Notes under the pieces: model-generated | What the model was told of the DNA's origin: nothing | Database searches by the model: none | The model's input: the letters and a program-made list of their open reading frames with translations, nothing else | Shown here: positions 15,416 to 24,348 of the stretch, one piece after another | Layout: each line of letters begins with the position of its first letter | How positions within the stretch are numbered: the first letter of the stretch is position 1 | Translations under genes and position numbers: made by a program | Assembly: GCA_963775085.1 (NCBI GenBank) | Contig: CAVZHO010000005.1 | Location: 302,008 to 366,007 of the forward strand | Reading direction: 5' to 3' | DNA from: JAAFIP01 sp963775085 | Lineage (GTDB): Bacteria; Pseudomonadota; Gammaproteobacteria; Burkholderiales; Burkholderiaceae_C | Length of the DNA: 64,000 nucleotides

Positions 15416-17560
15416 CTACAACGGTGCCGCCTCAAACACGGCAGCGCGGCCCGAATTCACGCGCACCAGCCAATCCTGGCCACGGTCAAGCACCGTGACC
15501 GCGCCCGACACCACCACGGGCCGCGCGTATTGCCCCTTGGAATAGACCCAGCCCATGGTGCCCAAATTGCTCGGATGGCTGGCCGTTACACGCATCCGGC
15601 CATTCGATGCCAGGCCACTTTGCCAGGCCACCGCTGCGCGGCTGTTCATAAAGTTGGCCAATTGCGTCATGGTGTACCAGCGAAACAGGCCCGCCGTCTG
15701 CTTGAGCTGCGCATATTGCAGCATCCCGAGCATCACATTTGGGTAGTTCGCCGCGCCCGGCGGGTGCGCATAAATCAAGCGGTTGGTCTGGTTAGTGGCA
15801 GAAAAATCAACCAGCTCCCGATACCACTGCAAAATCTCTGGCTCTGGAATGCCCAACTCCTGAAAGTCTTCAAACGTGGCCGCAAGACCAAACGGTGTCA
15901 CCGGAAAAGCCCACATGGAACTCACCAGCGCGCCCTGGCGGTAGCTGCGCGTGGCCGCTGTGCCCGTATGGCTGAGCGAATAGTAGGAGCCCACCCCGTT
16001 TTGCGCCAGCCAGTTCAACGCCCATACCGGGTTATTCCCCAGCGGCGCAGAGTATTCTGTCAGCACACCCGGCACCACCGCCTGCACGGCATTGCGGTTA
16101 AGCACCAGGTAATTTAGAAACTGGCTCGCATTGGTCTCATTCACATTGAACCCGTAGTAATCATGGATCCAACCGCCGTGGCTGGCTACCTCATGACCCT
16201 GTCTGTCAAAGTCTTTCAAAAACTGTTGCGCCACCGCGTTAATGGGCAAATCAAAACCCAATCTGTCCCCAAAGGCAATGGTATCTGGCCCTGCGGTCAT
16301 GTGCATGGAAAACGGTTTGTAGTTCCAGACTCCCAGGTTTTTGAGCTGCTGCATGGGCAGCAACGCGCCTTGTGAATCCAGGTGCCAGTTAAACACCATG
16401 CCACCCACACCCCCCGGTACAGCCGCCAGACGGGGCTGCTTGAGCATGTCGCGCGCAAAATAATGCATAAACCCATGCAGGGGCATCGCATCTTCATACA
16501 GCTTTAAATACGTCAGCGGCAGGTTGACAAACAGCACCTTGCCACTGCCGACCGTGCGGCTGCTGGCCACCACCCCATGCTGGGGCGAAGACAACAGCAC
16601 GGTGCCCTGCGCAGCACCCTGCGTCACAAAGCTGGGGTAGGTCAGCGCGCCATAGGCATAGCCCGAGATGCTGTGCAGCGGCTCGGCTACCAAGGCTGCG
16701 GCCAGCGGGGCTGCCACTACAGCGGTAGTCGCCGCCCGCCCATCCGGTGCAACCCCCTCCACCTGCGGGCCCTGTATCGCACCACGCTGCACTACCAGGC
16801 TGGTGCCCTCACGCGACAGCTTTTTACGGCTCTTATCGGGCACAGGAGCCGTCCCACCCGTCCCCGTGCTGCGGCTTGGCGACTGAAAAAACAGGGAGTG
16901 GTCATAGCCCGCCAATCCGCCCACATTGGCCGGACTCGATGGCAAAAATTGCGCCGTGTCGCTAACCACCGCGGCTGCACTGGCCGTCGGCCCGGCCACC
17001 CGCGCGGCCGCGGCAAGCACCGGCGGCGCATACACCATGGATTTGCCAGGCGGCACCTGCAAGGCCCGCAGCGTAGGCACCGTGCCCAGCACAGGCCCCA
17101 GGCCCACCGTACGATCCCGCAGCGCGTCATACAGCACATAGTCCACGCCCACCAAACTGCTAAAGCGTGACTTGGGTACCGCATAAAAGCCCGCTGCGGT
17201 TAACGCGCCCGCATCAAACACCAGCATGATCTGCCCACCCTGGGCCACATAGCTCTCTATCGTGCTCACCAGTGCATCACTCATGCTGGTTTGCATCTGG
17301 TCTGCAATGATGAGGCCCGCATACTGGGTACGCACGCCCACACCCAGGCGCAGCAAATCGGCATTGCGCAAAACCGCCAACTGGTAGCCCTGCTCCTGCG
17401 CCGCATCGGTCCACGCCGTGACCTGCACATGGTTCAAGGCCAGACTATCGGGCACCAATAACGCCATTTTGGACAAGCCTTGCGCCTGGGCCGCCAAGGC
17501 GTACAGCAATACCCCCAGACCGAACAAGCCCCGCAAGCCACACAACAAAGCCTTGAACAT
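15416..17560 (-). CDS. Secreted NodB-like polysaccharide deacetylase (paralogue 1)
   Basis: 714 residues with a signal peptide ending near AAQAQG. The N-terminal Rossmann-like module (MALLVPDSLALNHVQVTAWT) and the C-terminal deacetylase barrel (VFNWHLDSQG, ASHGGWIHDYYG, EYSAPLGNNPVWA, YAHPPGA) match paralogue 2. Between them, about residues 195-300, is a low-complexity Ala/Val/Pro/Ser-rich insert with a basic KSRKKLSREG patch, absent from paralogue 2. It is the first gene of the operon and the only one without translational overlap to a neighbour. Role: periplasmic N-deacetylation of the polymer, inferred from motif and context. Confidence 0.8.
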   Translation of the reverse strand: MFKALLCGLRGLFGLGVLLYALAAQAQGLSKMALLVPDSLALNHVQVTAWTDAAQEQGYQLAVLRNADLLRLGVGVRTQYAGLIIADQMQTSMSDALVSTIESYVAQGGQIMLVFDAGALTAAGFYAVPKSRFSSLVGVDYVLYDALRDRTVGLGPVLGTVPTLRALQVPPGKSMVYAPPVLAAAARVAGPTASAAAVVSDTAQFLPSSPANVGGLAGYDHSLFFQSPSRSTGTGGTAPVPDKSRKKLSREGTSLVVQRGAIQGPQVEGVAPDGRAATTAVVAAPLAAALVAEPLHSISGYAYGALTYPSFVTQGAAQGTVLLSSPQHGVVASSRTVGSGKVLFVNLPLTYLKLYEDAMPLHGFMHYFARDMLKQPRLAAVPGGVGGMVFNWHLDSQGALLPMQQLKNLGVWNYKPFSMHMTAGPDTIAFGDRLGFDLPINAVAQQFLKDFDRQGHEVASHGGWIHDYYGFNVNETNASQFLNYLVLNRNAVQAVVPGVLTEYSAPLGNNPVWALNWLAQNGVGSYYSLSHTGTAATRSYRQGALVSSMWAFPVTPFGLAATFEDFQELGIPEPEILQWYRELVDFSATNQTNRLIYAHPPGAANYPNVMLGMLQYAQLKQTAGLFRWYTMTQLANFMNSRAAVAWQSGLASNGRMRVTASHPSNLGTMGWVYSKGQYARPVVVSGAVTVLDRGQDWLVRVNSGRAAVFEAAPL

Positions 17561-17943
17561 AAGACACCTCCATCAAACATCGGCAAACAAGCTAAAAGCA
17601 CTATGCTTTAAGCAATTTTGGTGAAGTTTTTCACGGCAGCCAATAATTCAATGAGTTCCATAGTACTACATTTTTGTTACCTTGTTATTTAAACGTAAAA
17701 GACCATGGGCTGCAGAATTCAAGTTCACTGAGCCACTTGGCACGGCAGAAATCCGCTGCATGTACAACGAGGCGCTGAATACAAATAGCACTTCCAAACA
17801 ACGTAGCGTTGCAATATTTAACCGCGATGGCATCGTCGAGCCAACCTCGGCGCGGCTTTACCAAGACAATCGCCGCTCGTCTGCTGGGCTATAGAGGTGC
17901 CGTGGGGTCCTGGCTGGAACCTTGCTGCATCGATGTCACGTCT
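17561..17943. other. Upstream region of the exopolysaccharide operon
   Basis: About 380 bp between the first exopolysaccharide gene and the Rieske gene. It has a perfect palindrome AAAGCA-CTA-TGCTTT at 17595-17609, 35 bp before the operon start, and an A+T-rich stretch (17635-17700) that may contain the promoter. A 70-codon plus-strand frame at 17682-17894 has no recognisable protein features and I do not call it. Confidence 0.4.
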
Positions 17944-19221
17944 TTAAATCGACGTCGGCGCAGTGCCCTTGGTCGCCGCCAGCCCGGCGCTGACCTCGGC
18001 CAGCACCAGATTGGTCGCCCCCACAAACGAGGCCGGACGCACGCGGTGTGATGCTGGGTCCAGTCCCGGCGGCGCTACGCCCTGCGATGCCTGTGCGGCA
18101 GCTTCTGTCAAGCGCCTGCGCGCCTGCACAATCGCCAGGTCGGTCGATACCAAACGCTCTAGCGAGCGGTCAACGATTGGCCCCATGCTCTCTTGCAAGG
18201 AGCCGTCTTGCATGGCAATGCCTTTGATGCCGCTGAAGTAGCGGCCGGACTTCTGGCCTTCGCGATCCATCAAATAGTCGTTGTCTTTATTGGCGACCGC
18301 GCGGAAAGTGCCGGGGATCAGGGTGGCAAAGTTGCCTTCTTCCTGAGTCATCGAATGCATCTCGGCATCCGTCAGCGCGCGCGTAGGGTGGTGCGCCCAC
18401 GACCACACAATGCAGTTTTCATCGTCGATCGGCACCCAGGCGTGGCCACGCAGGGCGTTGTCGCCGTAGGGCGGAATCATGGTGTACCAGGGCATGATCC
18501 ACTGCGTCACGCGCCAATAGCTTTGGTCATCCTTGGTTGGGCGCTTGGCGGCAATCACCATGCCGCCATCTGATTTATGCACTTGAAAAATCGGCCGCGT
18601 ATTGGTAATGTGCTGCGCGCCTGCCGTGCCCACATGCAGCGGGTCGGTTTTGAGCTCACCCTTGTGCAGCCACGATACATGGCTCGAATCGATGCCGCCC
18701 TCCATACCCTGTAAGTAGTTGCTCTCCTGAAAGCGCTTGGACACGTAGCGCTGGTTGTCGGCCACCGTGGCCCATTCAAACTGCGGCGGCTCGGGTTGCT
18801 GTTCGGGTGCGCCCATATAGGTCCACACCACGCCACCCAGCTCGATGCAGGGGTAAGACTTGAGCTTGACCTTGGTGCACAGCTTGCTCTCCTCGGGCTC
18901 GGATGGAATCTCTTTGCACTGGCCTGTAGTGTCATACTTCCAGCCGTGGTAGGGGCAGCGGATGCCGCCCTCTTCATTGCGGCCAAACCACAGCGACACG
19001 CGGCGGTGCGCGCAAAACTCGTCGATCAAGCCCAGCTTGCCGCTACTGTCCCTGAACGCCACCAAGCGCTCGGACAGCAACTGCACGCGTACGGGCGGGC
19101 AGTCGCTCTGGGGCAGCTCTTTGGCGAGCAGCGCCGGTATCCAGTAGCGCCTGAACAGCGCGCCCATGGCGGTGCCTGCGGCGGTGCGGGTTAAAACTTC
19201 GTTTTGCTCTACGCTGGTCAT
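17944..19221 (-). CDS. Rieske non-haem iron oxygenase alpha subunit (phthalate 4,5-dioxygenase-like)
   Basis: 425 residues. The Rieske [2Fe-2S] motif is CAHRRVSLWFG...CPYHGWKYD (residues about 69-95) and the mononuclear iron ligands lie in GIDSSHVSWLH near residue 180. Order and spacing match the phthalate-dioxygenase/vanillate-demethylase class of single-component-type alpha subunits, which accept electrons from a separate reductase not encoded here. Substrate: an aromatic carboxylate or ether, unresolved. A Bug receptor gene on the same strand 212 bp upstream may supply the substrate. The start MTSVEQNEVLTR is the family norm. Confidence 0.85.
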   Translation of the reverse strand: MTSVEQNEVLTRTAAGTAMGALFRRYWIPALLAKELPQSDCPPVRVQLLSERLVAFRDSSGKLGLIDEFCAHRRVSLWFGRNEEGGIRCPYHGWKYDTTGQCKEIPSEPEESKLCTKVKLKSYPCIELGGVVWTYMGAPEQQPEPPQFEWATVADNQRYVSKRFQESNYLQGMEGGIDSSHVSWLHKGELKTDPLHVGTAGAQHITNTRPIFQVHKSDGGMVIAAKRPTKDDQSYWRVTQWIMPWYTMIPPYGDNALRGHAWVPIDDENCIVWSWAHHPTRALTDAEMHSMTQEEGNFATLIPGTFRAVANKDNDYLMDREGQKSGRYFSGIKGIAMQDGSLQESMGPIVDRSLERLVSTDLAIVQARRRLTEAAAQASQGVAPPGLDPASHRVRPASFVGATNLVLAEVSAGLAATKGTAPTSI

Positions 19222-19290
19222 TTGATTGTCCTGTGTACTGTCAACTTATGGAGTGTTTTGGAATGCACGACTTGTACTGTGCTCGCCCCG

Positions 19291-19391
19291 GCACTTAGCG
19301 CGGCGGCATAAAGGGGGAGTAGGCGGCCATAAGCCGCCACGGAGGACAGCCGCGGAGCTAAGTGCGCCGTCGGCCTGATCCCGTACAAAAC
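19291..19391 (-). repeat. Nested palindromic intergenic repeat, copy A
   Basis: Outer arms GCACTTAGC (19291-19299) and GCTAAGTGC (19357-19365) enclose an inner hairpin GGCGGC-CATAA-GCCGCC (19322-19338). The reverse complement matches copy B (56448-56548) at roughly nine bases in ten across about 100 bp. It lies between the Bug gene and the Rieske gene and would form a strong hairpin in a joint transcript. Confidence 0.8.
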
Positions 19392-19433
19392 AAGCGCCTG
19401 CCAAACCAAGGGGGAGCATTTCAGGAGCCACCA

Positions 19434-20408
19434 TCAGTCCGCCGTAATGCCGCCAGTCTTCACCGTCTGCGCCCACATCGCCAGCTCGCTACGTACCAAC
19501 GTGTCTAGCTGCTCGGGCTTGCCGCCCACCGCATCCACGCCCATCGCTGTCAGCGCGGTTTTGACTTCGGGCAAAGCCAGCAAAGCATTGACCTCGGCAT
19601 TCATCTTGGCCAGCACCGCAGGCGGCGTATCTGCCGGGGCGGCGATGCCAAACCATGCCTGGCTTACCACCTGCGGGTAGCCCGCCTCTGCCAGTGTCGG
19701 CACATTAGGCACCTGGGCCGAGCGGCGGGCGCTGGTCACGGCCAGCATGCGCATCTTGCCGCTTTGCACCAGGGGCAGCGCGGTTTGCAGCGTGACAATG
19801 CTCACGTCCACATGGCCCGCCGCCAGGTCGGTCAACGCGCCGCCCGTTCCCTTGTACGGAATGTGGGTGATGAACATGCCCGTGTGCTGCTTGAACATTT
19901 CCATCGTCAAGTGGTGCACGCTGCCCACCCCGGGCGAGGCGTAGTTGAGTTTGCCCGGTGGCTGCGTTTTGACATAGGCCACGAGTTCGCGCGCTGTCTG
20001 GGCGGGCACCGCGTTGCTCACCACCAGCGCCAGCGGGCTGGCACCCAGCAATGCCACCGAGGCAAAACTCTTCACCGGGTCATACGGCAGCTTGGGGCGC
20101 AGTGCTGGCAAGGTGCTAAAGGCCGTGGCCGAGAACAGATACGTGTAGCCGTCGGGCGGTGCCTTGGCCGCAGCCTCAAAGCCAATCGCCCCGCCTGCAC
20201 CCACCTTGTTGTCCACTACCACCGGCACGCCCCAGCGCTGCGACAGGCGCGGGCCCAGCAGGCGCGCTAGCTGGTCTGCTGTGGTGCCGGGCGTAGACGG
20301 CACGATCAATTGGATGGGCCGCGACGGGTAAGCCTGCGCACTCACCCACGCAGGCAACAGGCTGAGGCAGGCCACGCCCAAGGCGGCAAAAAGAGTGCGC
20401 AGATGCAT
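19434..20408 (-). CDS. Bug/TctC-family periplasmic solute receptor
   Basis: 324 residues from ATG 20408; the frame opens further upstream but this start has a GGGG site and a signal peptide (MHLRTLFAALGVACLSLLPA, cleavage near VSAQA). The family start YPSRPIQLIVPSTPGTTADQ and VVDNKVGAGGAIGFEAAA are present. It is the same length as, but clearly divergent from, the receptor at 6297-7271. Probably binds an aromatic or other carboxylate linked to the downstream Rieske oxygenase; that link rests on position alone, and a 212-bp gap with a palindromic repeat separates the two. Confidence 0.88.
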   Translation of the reverse strand: MHLRTLFAALGVACLSLLPAWVSAQAYPSRPIQLIVPSTPGTTADQLARLLGPRLSQRWGVPVVVDNKVGAGGAIGFEAAAKAPPDGYTYLFSATAFSTLPALRPKLPYDPVKSFASVALLGASPLALVVSNAVPAQTARELVAYVKTQPPGKLNYASPGVGSVHHLTMEMFKQHTGMFITHIPYKGTGGALTDLAAGHVDVSIVTLQTALPLVQSGKMRMLAVTSARRSAQVPNVPTLAEAGYPQVVSQAWFGIAAPADTPPAVLAKMNAEVNALLALPEVKTALTAMGVDAVGGKPEQLDTLVRSELAMWAQTVKTGGITAD

Positions 20409-20510
20409 GCAGATACCCCGTAAAACGATGCTGGATTTATCGTAACAGAGCACCCGACCAGAAAACTCACGCCAAGCCTAGGCAAAGTACCTACGCGCCA
20501 CCAGGCCCCA

Positions 20511-21503
20511 TCAATCCTCGTCGTCATCACCGATGTCGGCGTCCAGATCCAGCGGCACCACCACCACCCGGTTTTCTACAAACAGTGGCACCAACAAGCG
20601 CTCGCGCCTGGTATCCCAGCCAATATCTGCCGGGTTGGGCAGGTTGCTGGCCACCACGCGGGTTTGGCCGTTGGGCTTGACCAGGTACACACTGGCCGTC
20701 TCCCAGCTCGACACCAGCAGCTGGCCCTTCTTCAATGCAATCACGCCGTCCATCAGGCCAGCGGGCAGGGTGATCACGTCGCCCCGCTCGCCGTTGCGAT
20801 CAATGGTGTAGATCTCTTTCGAGCCGCCAAAGCCATCAAACGGTACCACTTGCACCTTGCCGTGCCGCAGCACCGCCAGGCCGTTGGGGTGGCGCAGCAG
20901 CGCATTGCCCTCTGCCAGCACGCTGACGCTGTCGTCCTGCTCGACCTTGTAAATCGCGTCGCTGCCAGTCTCCTGCACGTTACCCGCAGCATCAAAGCTA
21001 ATGCCGGTGTCCGACACATACACCGTGCCGCGCCGGTCTGCGGCCACGTCGTTCAAAAACGTCGCCTCGGGGAAGAAAATACTGCCCAGGGGCAGGCCCG
21101 TGTTCGCATCAAACTTGCGCAGATAGTTGACATCAGCCACATACAGGGTGCCATGGGTAATGGCCATGCCCTTGGGTGCGTTCAAGGTCACGCCATTGGG
21201 CCCGCCCGAGATCCATTTCAGTTGCAGCACCTGGCCTGCGGGCGACACCCGCGAGATAAAGCCGTTGTTGTCCTGCCCCACCGGGTTGCCATTGATATTG
21301 GCCACCAAATACACATCGCTCCTGGCATCGTAGAGCACCGACTCCGGCGTTTGAAAACCCACATTGGCAATGTTGATCGGCGGGCTAAGCTTTTTACCCG
21401 GCTGCGCCGCTGCGCTGTGCATAAAGGCCAGCATGGCCACCATGGCCAACAATGCAACGGCCATGCGCTTTAGCAGATTGCCTGAATTCATGAATCGATT
21501 CAT
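20511..21503 (-). CDS. Secreted NHL/SMP-30-like beta-propeller protein
   Basis: 330 residues from ATG 21503, chosen for its AGGAGG site 5 bp upstream. A signal peptide (residues 11-34, ending HSAAAQP) is followed by repeated propeller blades: PESVLYDARSDVYLVANING, PKGMAITHGTLYVADVNYL, LNDVAADRRGTVYVSDTG, HPNGLAVLRHGKVQVVPFDG, and IGWDTRRERLLVPLFVENRV. The C-terminus is acidic (DLDADIGDDDED). Such periplasmic propellers include lactonase-like and sugar-binding proteins; no enzymatic residues are certain. It lies downstream of the metallophosphoesterase gene on the same strand, 165 bp away. Confidence 0.75.
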   Translation of the reverse strand: MNRFMNSGNLLKRMAVALLAMVAMLAFMHSAAAQPGKKLSPPINIANVGFQTPESVLYDARSDVYLVANINGNPVGQDNNGFISRVSPAGQVLQLKWISGGPNGVTLNAPKGMAITHGTLYVADVNYLRKFDANTGLPLGSIFFPEATFLNDVAADRRGTVYVSDTGISFDAAGNVQETGSDAIYKVEQDDSVSVLAEGNALLRHPNGLAVLRHGKVQVVPFDGFGGSKEIYTIDRNGERGDVITLPAGLMDGVIALKKGQLLVSSWETASVYLVKPNGQTRVVASNLPNPADIGWDTRRERLLVPLFVENRVVVVPLDLDADIGDDDED

Positions 21504-21668
21504 AAAACCTCCTAATAAAAGAAAAGTGGATGGCTCCCCACCAGACACGATGGGGATAACCATGCCTGGCGAGGGAGTGGGGGCGCTATTTTTGCACCCG
21601 CTTTGCTGGTCAGGGGGGTTTCAACCTATTCGCACACGGCATTTACACGCGGTAGCGTTTTGCGGCAC

Positions 21669-22757
21669 TCAAGGCGCAGGCACGGCCACCCGATTGCCCG
21701 GCACCACCATCGCCTCATAGGCAAACACCTCGCGGCTGCGCGGGTCGACCTTCACCTTGATCCAGTTGACATCGTTGGTGCCGTTGGCGGCGTTGTTGCC
21801 AAAGGTCTCGACGCGGGTAAAGTTTTCTATGCGTCGTCCGCTGGCATCCAGCAAAGGTTTGTCCACCCGGTAGTAGTGCGAGTCGCCATGCACATAGGCC
21901 ACGGGTTTGCGAAAGGCGATCACTTCGCTGCGCAGCGCGGTGAGGAACTCCACAAAGCCATCGGGCTGCCCATCGGTCTGCGCCAGCGTCTGGGGGTTGC
22001 GCAGGGGGGCGCGGGTGGGGTCAGACAAGTCCCAGCCGGGGTTGGCCTGGGCTATCAGCATCACCGCCACCGAGCCGCGCTGTTTGGCGTAGGCGAAGGT
22101 CTCTTGCAACCAGCGCAGGTTGGCCTGGTTGCGGGCAGTAAATTCGGCGACGTCGGGCGCGGTGTCGCACAGGTTGTTGCACGATCCGGGGATGTTCAGC
22201 GTCACATAGGTCACGCGGCCCACCGTCCAGCGGCGGTTCTCAACACACTGCACAAAACCATTCACGCCCAGACACAGGTTGCCCTGCTGCACCTCTTGCA
22301 GCATGCGTCGCTGGCCCATGGAGTACGGCGTAGCGAAGAACACCGCGCGCTCCTTGTCCAGGCGCTCGCGCGAGTTAAAGCTCCCATTGGACGCGCGGTC
22401 GCAATCCGTCCAGTCGTTGTCGCCGGGCGTAAACATGGCGGGCGCACTCAGCGCATTGAAGTAGGCCAGCGACTGGGTGTACAGCGCGTCATTGCAGGGG
22501 CTGCCCGAACCGGCCTTCAGGTCGCCATCGTGCACGCTGAACTTCAGGCGCTGCGCGTTCATGTCGGCAATCAGGTTGGGCAAGCCCACCGTGGCCTGGG
22601 CAGGCGAGTAGGGCAGGTCACCCCACAGGCCAATGCTGTAGGTATCGTCGTCCTCGTCCTCACGGGCCTGCGCAGAGCCCAGCATGGCCAGCGCACACAC
22701 GGGCACCAGCAGCGCGCAGGCCCAGCGGCGCAGGCGGGTAGAAATTAAAGTCGGCAT
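21669..22757 (-). CDS. Secreted metallophosphoesterase (calcineurin-like)
   Basis: 362 residues from ATG 22757 (GGAG upstream; signal peptide to GSAQA). Metallophosphoesterase motifs: GLWGDLPY (first metal Asp), VHDGDLKAG (GD), FTPGDNDWTDC (the GNH/E motif as GDND) and YVHGDSHYY (GHxH as GDSHYY). The mature N-terminus is Asp/Glu-rich (REDEDDD). Several cysteines suit a periplasmic location. Function is probably phosphoester hydrolysis. It diverges from a secreted glycerophosphodiester phosphodiesterase 274 bp away, so the two and the propeller protein may form a phosphate-scavenging group. Confidence 0.78.
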   Translation of the reverse strand: MPTLISTRLRRWACALLVPVCALAMLGSAQAREDEDDDTYSIGLWGDLPYSPAQATVGLPNLIADMNAQRLKFSVHDGDLKAGSGSPCNDALYTQSLAYFNALSAPAMFTPGDNDWTDCDRASNGSFNSRERLDKERAVFFATPYSMGQRRMLQEVQQGNLCLGVNGFVQCVENRRWTVGRVTYVTLNIPGSCNNLCDTAPDVAEFTARNQANLRWLQETFAYAKQRGSVAVMLIAQANPGWDLSDPTRAPLRNPQTLAQTDGQPDGFVEFLTALRSEVIAFRKPVAYVHGDSHYYRVDKPLLDASGRRIENFTRVETFGNNAANGTNDVNWIKVKVDPRSREVFAYEAMVVPGNRVAVPAP

Positions 22758-23031
22758 AAAGCAATCTCCAGTTAGCGTTGAATGGCCGCCCGGGATGGGC
22801 GGAGTTTGGTTGCAGACTGTGTTGTAGGTAGCGCGCGTGACCACGCCATGACATTGCCAGATATCTTGTAAAGCTTGGTAAGTGCCGCGCTGCATTTGCA
22901 TCACCAGCGCTTCCGTCATCAAAGCGTCACCGCGCCACCTTAGCCTCGCGTTGCCGTGGGGCCCTGGGCTCTGGGCTCTGGCACGGCAGATTTCATCCAT
23001 TTTTTTCATCCACTAATTCTCAGGAGTTCCC
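22758..23031. other. Divergent promoter region
   Basis: 274 bp between the divergently transcribed metallophosphoesterase and glycerophosphodiesterase genes; regulation of both must sit here. I see no clear pho-box repeat and no open frame with coding character. Confidence 0.35.
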
Positions 23032-24300
23032 ATGCGTCGACTTAGATTCGTTCTCCCGCTCGCCTTCTCCGCCATCACCTGCCTGCTGCCCGCTCTGGCC
23101 CACGCCGATGACGACGACCAGCGCAGAAGCCCTGGCCAAACCAGCGTCCAACTTGGCCCACGCCCCTTCTTTCTGGTCAATGACATGACGGACAGCCCCC
23201 TGAAAACGCAGCTGCAGTCCTGCGCCCGCCGCGACAGCTTCAAGAAGAGCGATTTTTCCATCGGCCACCGTGGCGCAGCGCTACAGTTTCCAGAGCACAC
23301 TAAGCAATCTTACGAAGCCGCAGCCACCATGGGCGCAGGCATTGTGGAGTGCGATGTGACCTTTACCAAAGACAAAGAGCTGGTCTGCCGCCATGCGCAA
23401 AACGACCTCCACACCACCACCAACATCCTGGCCACACCGCTGGCCAGCACCTGCATCAAGCCCTTTACCCCCGCCACTATTGATGCCAACGGTACCCTGC
23501 TCAGCCCCGCCACCGCCGAGTGCCGCACCAGCGAGATCACCCTGGCCGAGTTCAAAACCCTGCGCGGCAAAATGGACGCGTCCAACCCCCGCGCCCGCAA
23601 CGTGGCCGAGTACCTGGGCGGCACCGCCAACTTCCGCACCGACCTGTACTCCGGCCCCAGCAGCGGCACCCTGCTGAGCCACAAAGAAAGCATCGAGCTG
23701 TTCAAAAAACTCGGCGTGAAGATGACCCCCGAGCTCAAGAGCCCATCGGTCACCATGCCCTTTAACGGCTTTACCCAGCAGATGTATGCGCAAAAGATGA
23801 TCGACGAGCTCAAGCAGGCCGGCGTGCCCGCCCGCAATGTGTGGCCCCAGTCGTTTGACAAAAACGACGTGCTGTACTGGATCCAAAACGAGCCCGCCTT
23901 TGGCCGCCAGGCCGTCTACCTGGACAGCGCAGAAACCGTCGCCGATCTGCCCAGCCCAGCCCAGCTGGCCGCCTACCGCGCCCAGGGTATCCGCATCGTG
24001 GCACCGCCCCTGTTTGCCCTGCTGACGGCGGACGGCAACGGCAACATCCTGCCCTCCCAGTACGCCCAGAGCGCCAAAGCCGCCGGCCTGGACATCATCA
24101 CCTGGACGCTGGAGCGCTCGGGCATCCTGGCCGACGGCAACAACGGCTTTTACTACCAAAGCTTTGACAGCGCCATCCAACGCGAGGGCGACATGATGCG
24201 CGTGCTGGACGTGCTGGCCAAACAGGTCGGCATCCTGGGCATCTTCTCTGATTGGCCCGCCACCACGACCTTCTACGCTAACTGCGCTGGTTTGAAGTAA
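23032..24300 (+). CDS. Secreted glycerophosphodiester phosphodiesterase
   Basis: 422 residues with a signal peptide ending ALAHA and an acidic mature start (DDDDQRR). The TIM-barrel GDPD motifs are clear: [14 protein letters not shown] (catalytic His and Arg-Gly, metal Glu), [12 protein letters not shown] (metal Glu and Asp) and CRHAQNDL (second catalytic His). It is longer than cytoplasmic UgpQ (about 250 residues), with inserts typical of periplasmic GlpQ-like enzymes. It hydrolyses glycerophosphodiesters to glycerol-3-phosphate and an alcohol. The start is at ATG 23032 behind a CAGGAG site. Confidence 0.88.
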   Translation: MRRLRFVLPLAFSAITCLLPALAHADDDDQRRSPGQTSVQLGPRPFFLVNDMTDSPLKTQLQSCARRDSFKKSDFSIGHRGAALQFPEHTKQSYEAAATMGAGIVECDVTFTKDKELVCRHAQNDLHTTTNILATPLASTCIKPFTPATIDANGTLLSPATAECRTSEITLAEFKTLRGKMDASNPRARNVAEYLGGTANFRTDLYSGPSSGTLLSHKESIELFKKLGVKMTPELKSPSVTMPFNGFTQQMYAQKMIDELKQAGVPARNVWPQSFDKNDVLYWIQNEPAFGRQAVYLDSAETVADLPSPAQLAAYRAQGIRIVAPPLFALLTADGNGNILPSQYAQSAKAAGLDIITWTLERSGILADGNNGFYYQSFDSAIQREGDMMRVLDVLAKQVGILGIFSDWPATTTFYANCAGLK

Positions 24301-24322
24301 GCCAAGAAGTCAAGGCACACGT

Positions 24323-24348
24323 AGGGTTTGCGGCTTTACGCAAACCCT
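24323..24348. terminator. Hairpin between convergent GDPD and hipA genes
   Basis: AGGGTTTGCG (24323-24332) and CGCAAACCCT (24339-24348) form a perfect 10-bp stem with a 6-base loop. It overlaps the hipA stop codon and follows the GDPD stop by 22 bp, where a bidirectional terminator would sit. No clear U-run follows on either strand, so it is only a candidate. Confidence 0.4.

Noticed and set aside
17682..17894. 70-codon plus-strand frame in the gap before the exopolysaccharide operon
   Set aside because: No ribosome-binding site, no family resemblance, no codon bias; treated as non-coding.
21603..22748. 381-codon plus-strand open frame opposite the metallophosphoesterase
   Set aside because: Arg/Val/Gly/His-rich shadow of a gene with intact catalytic motifs.
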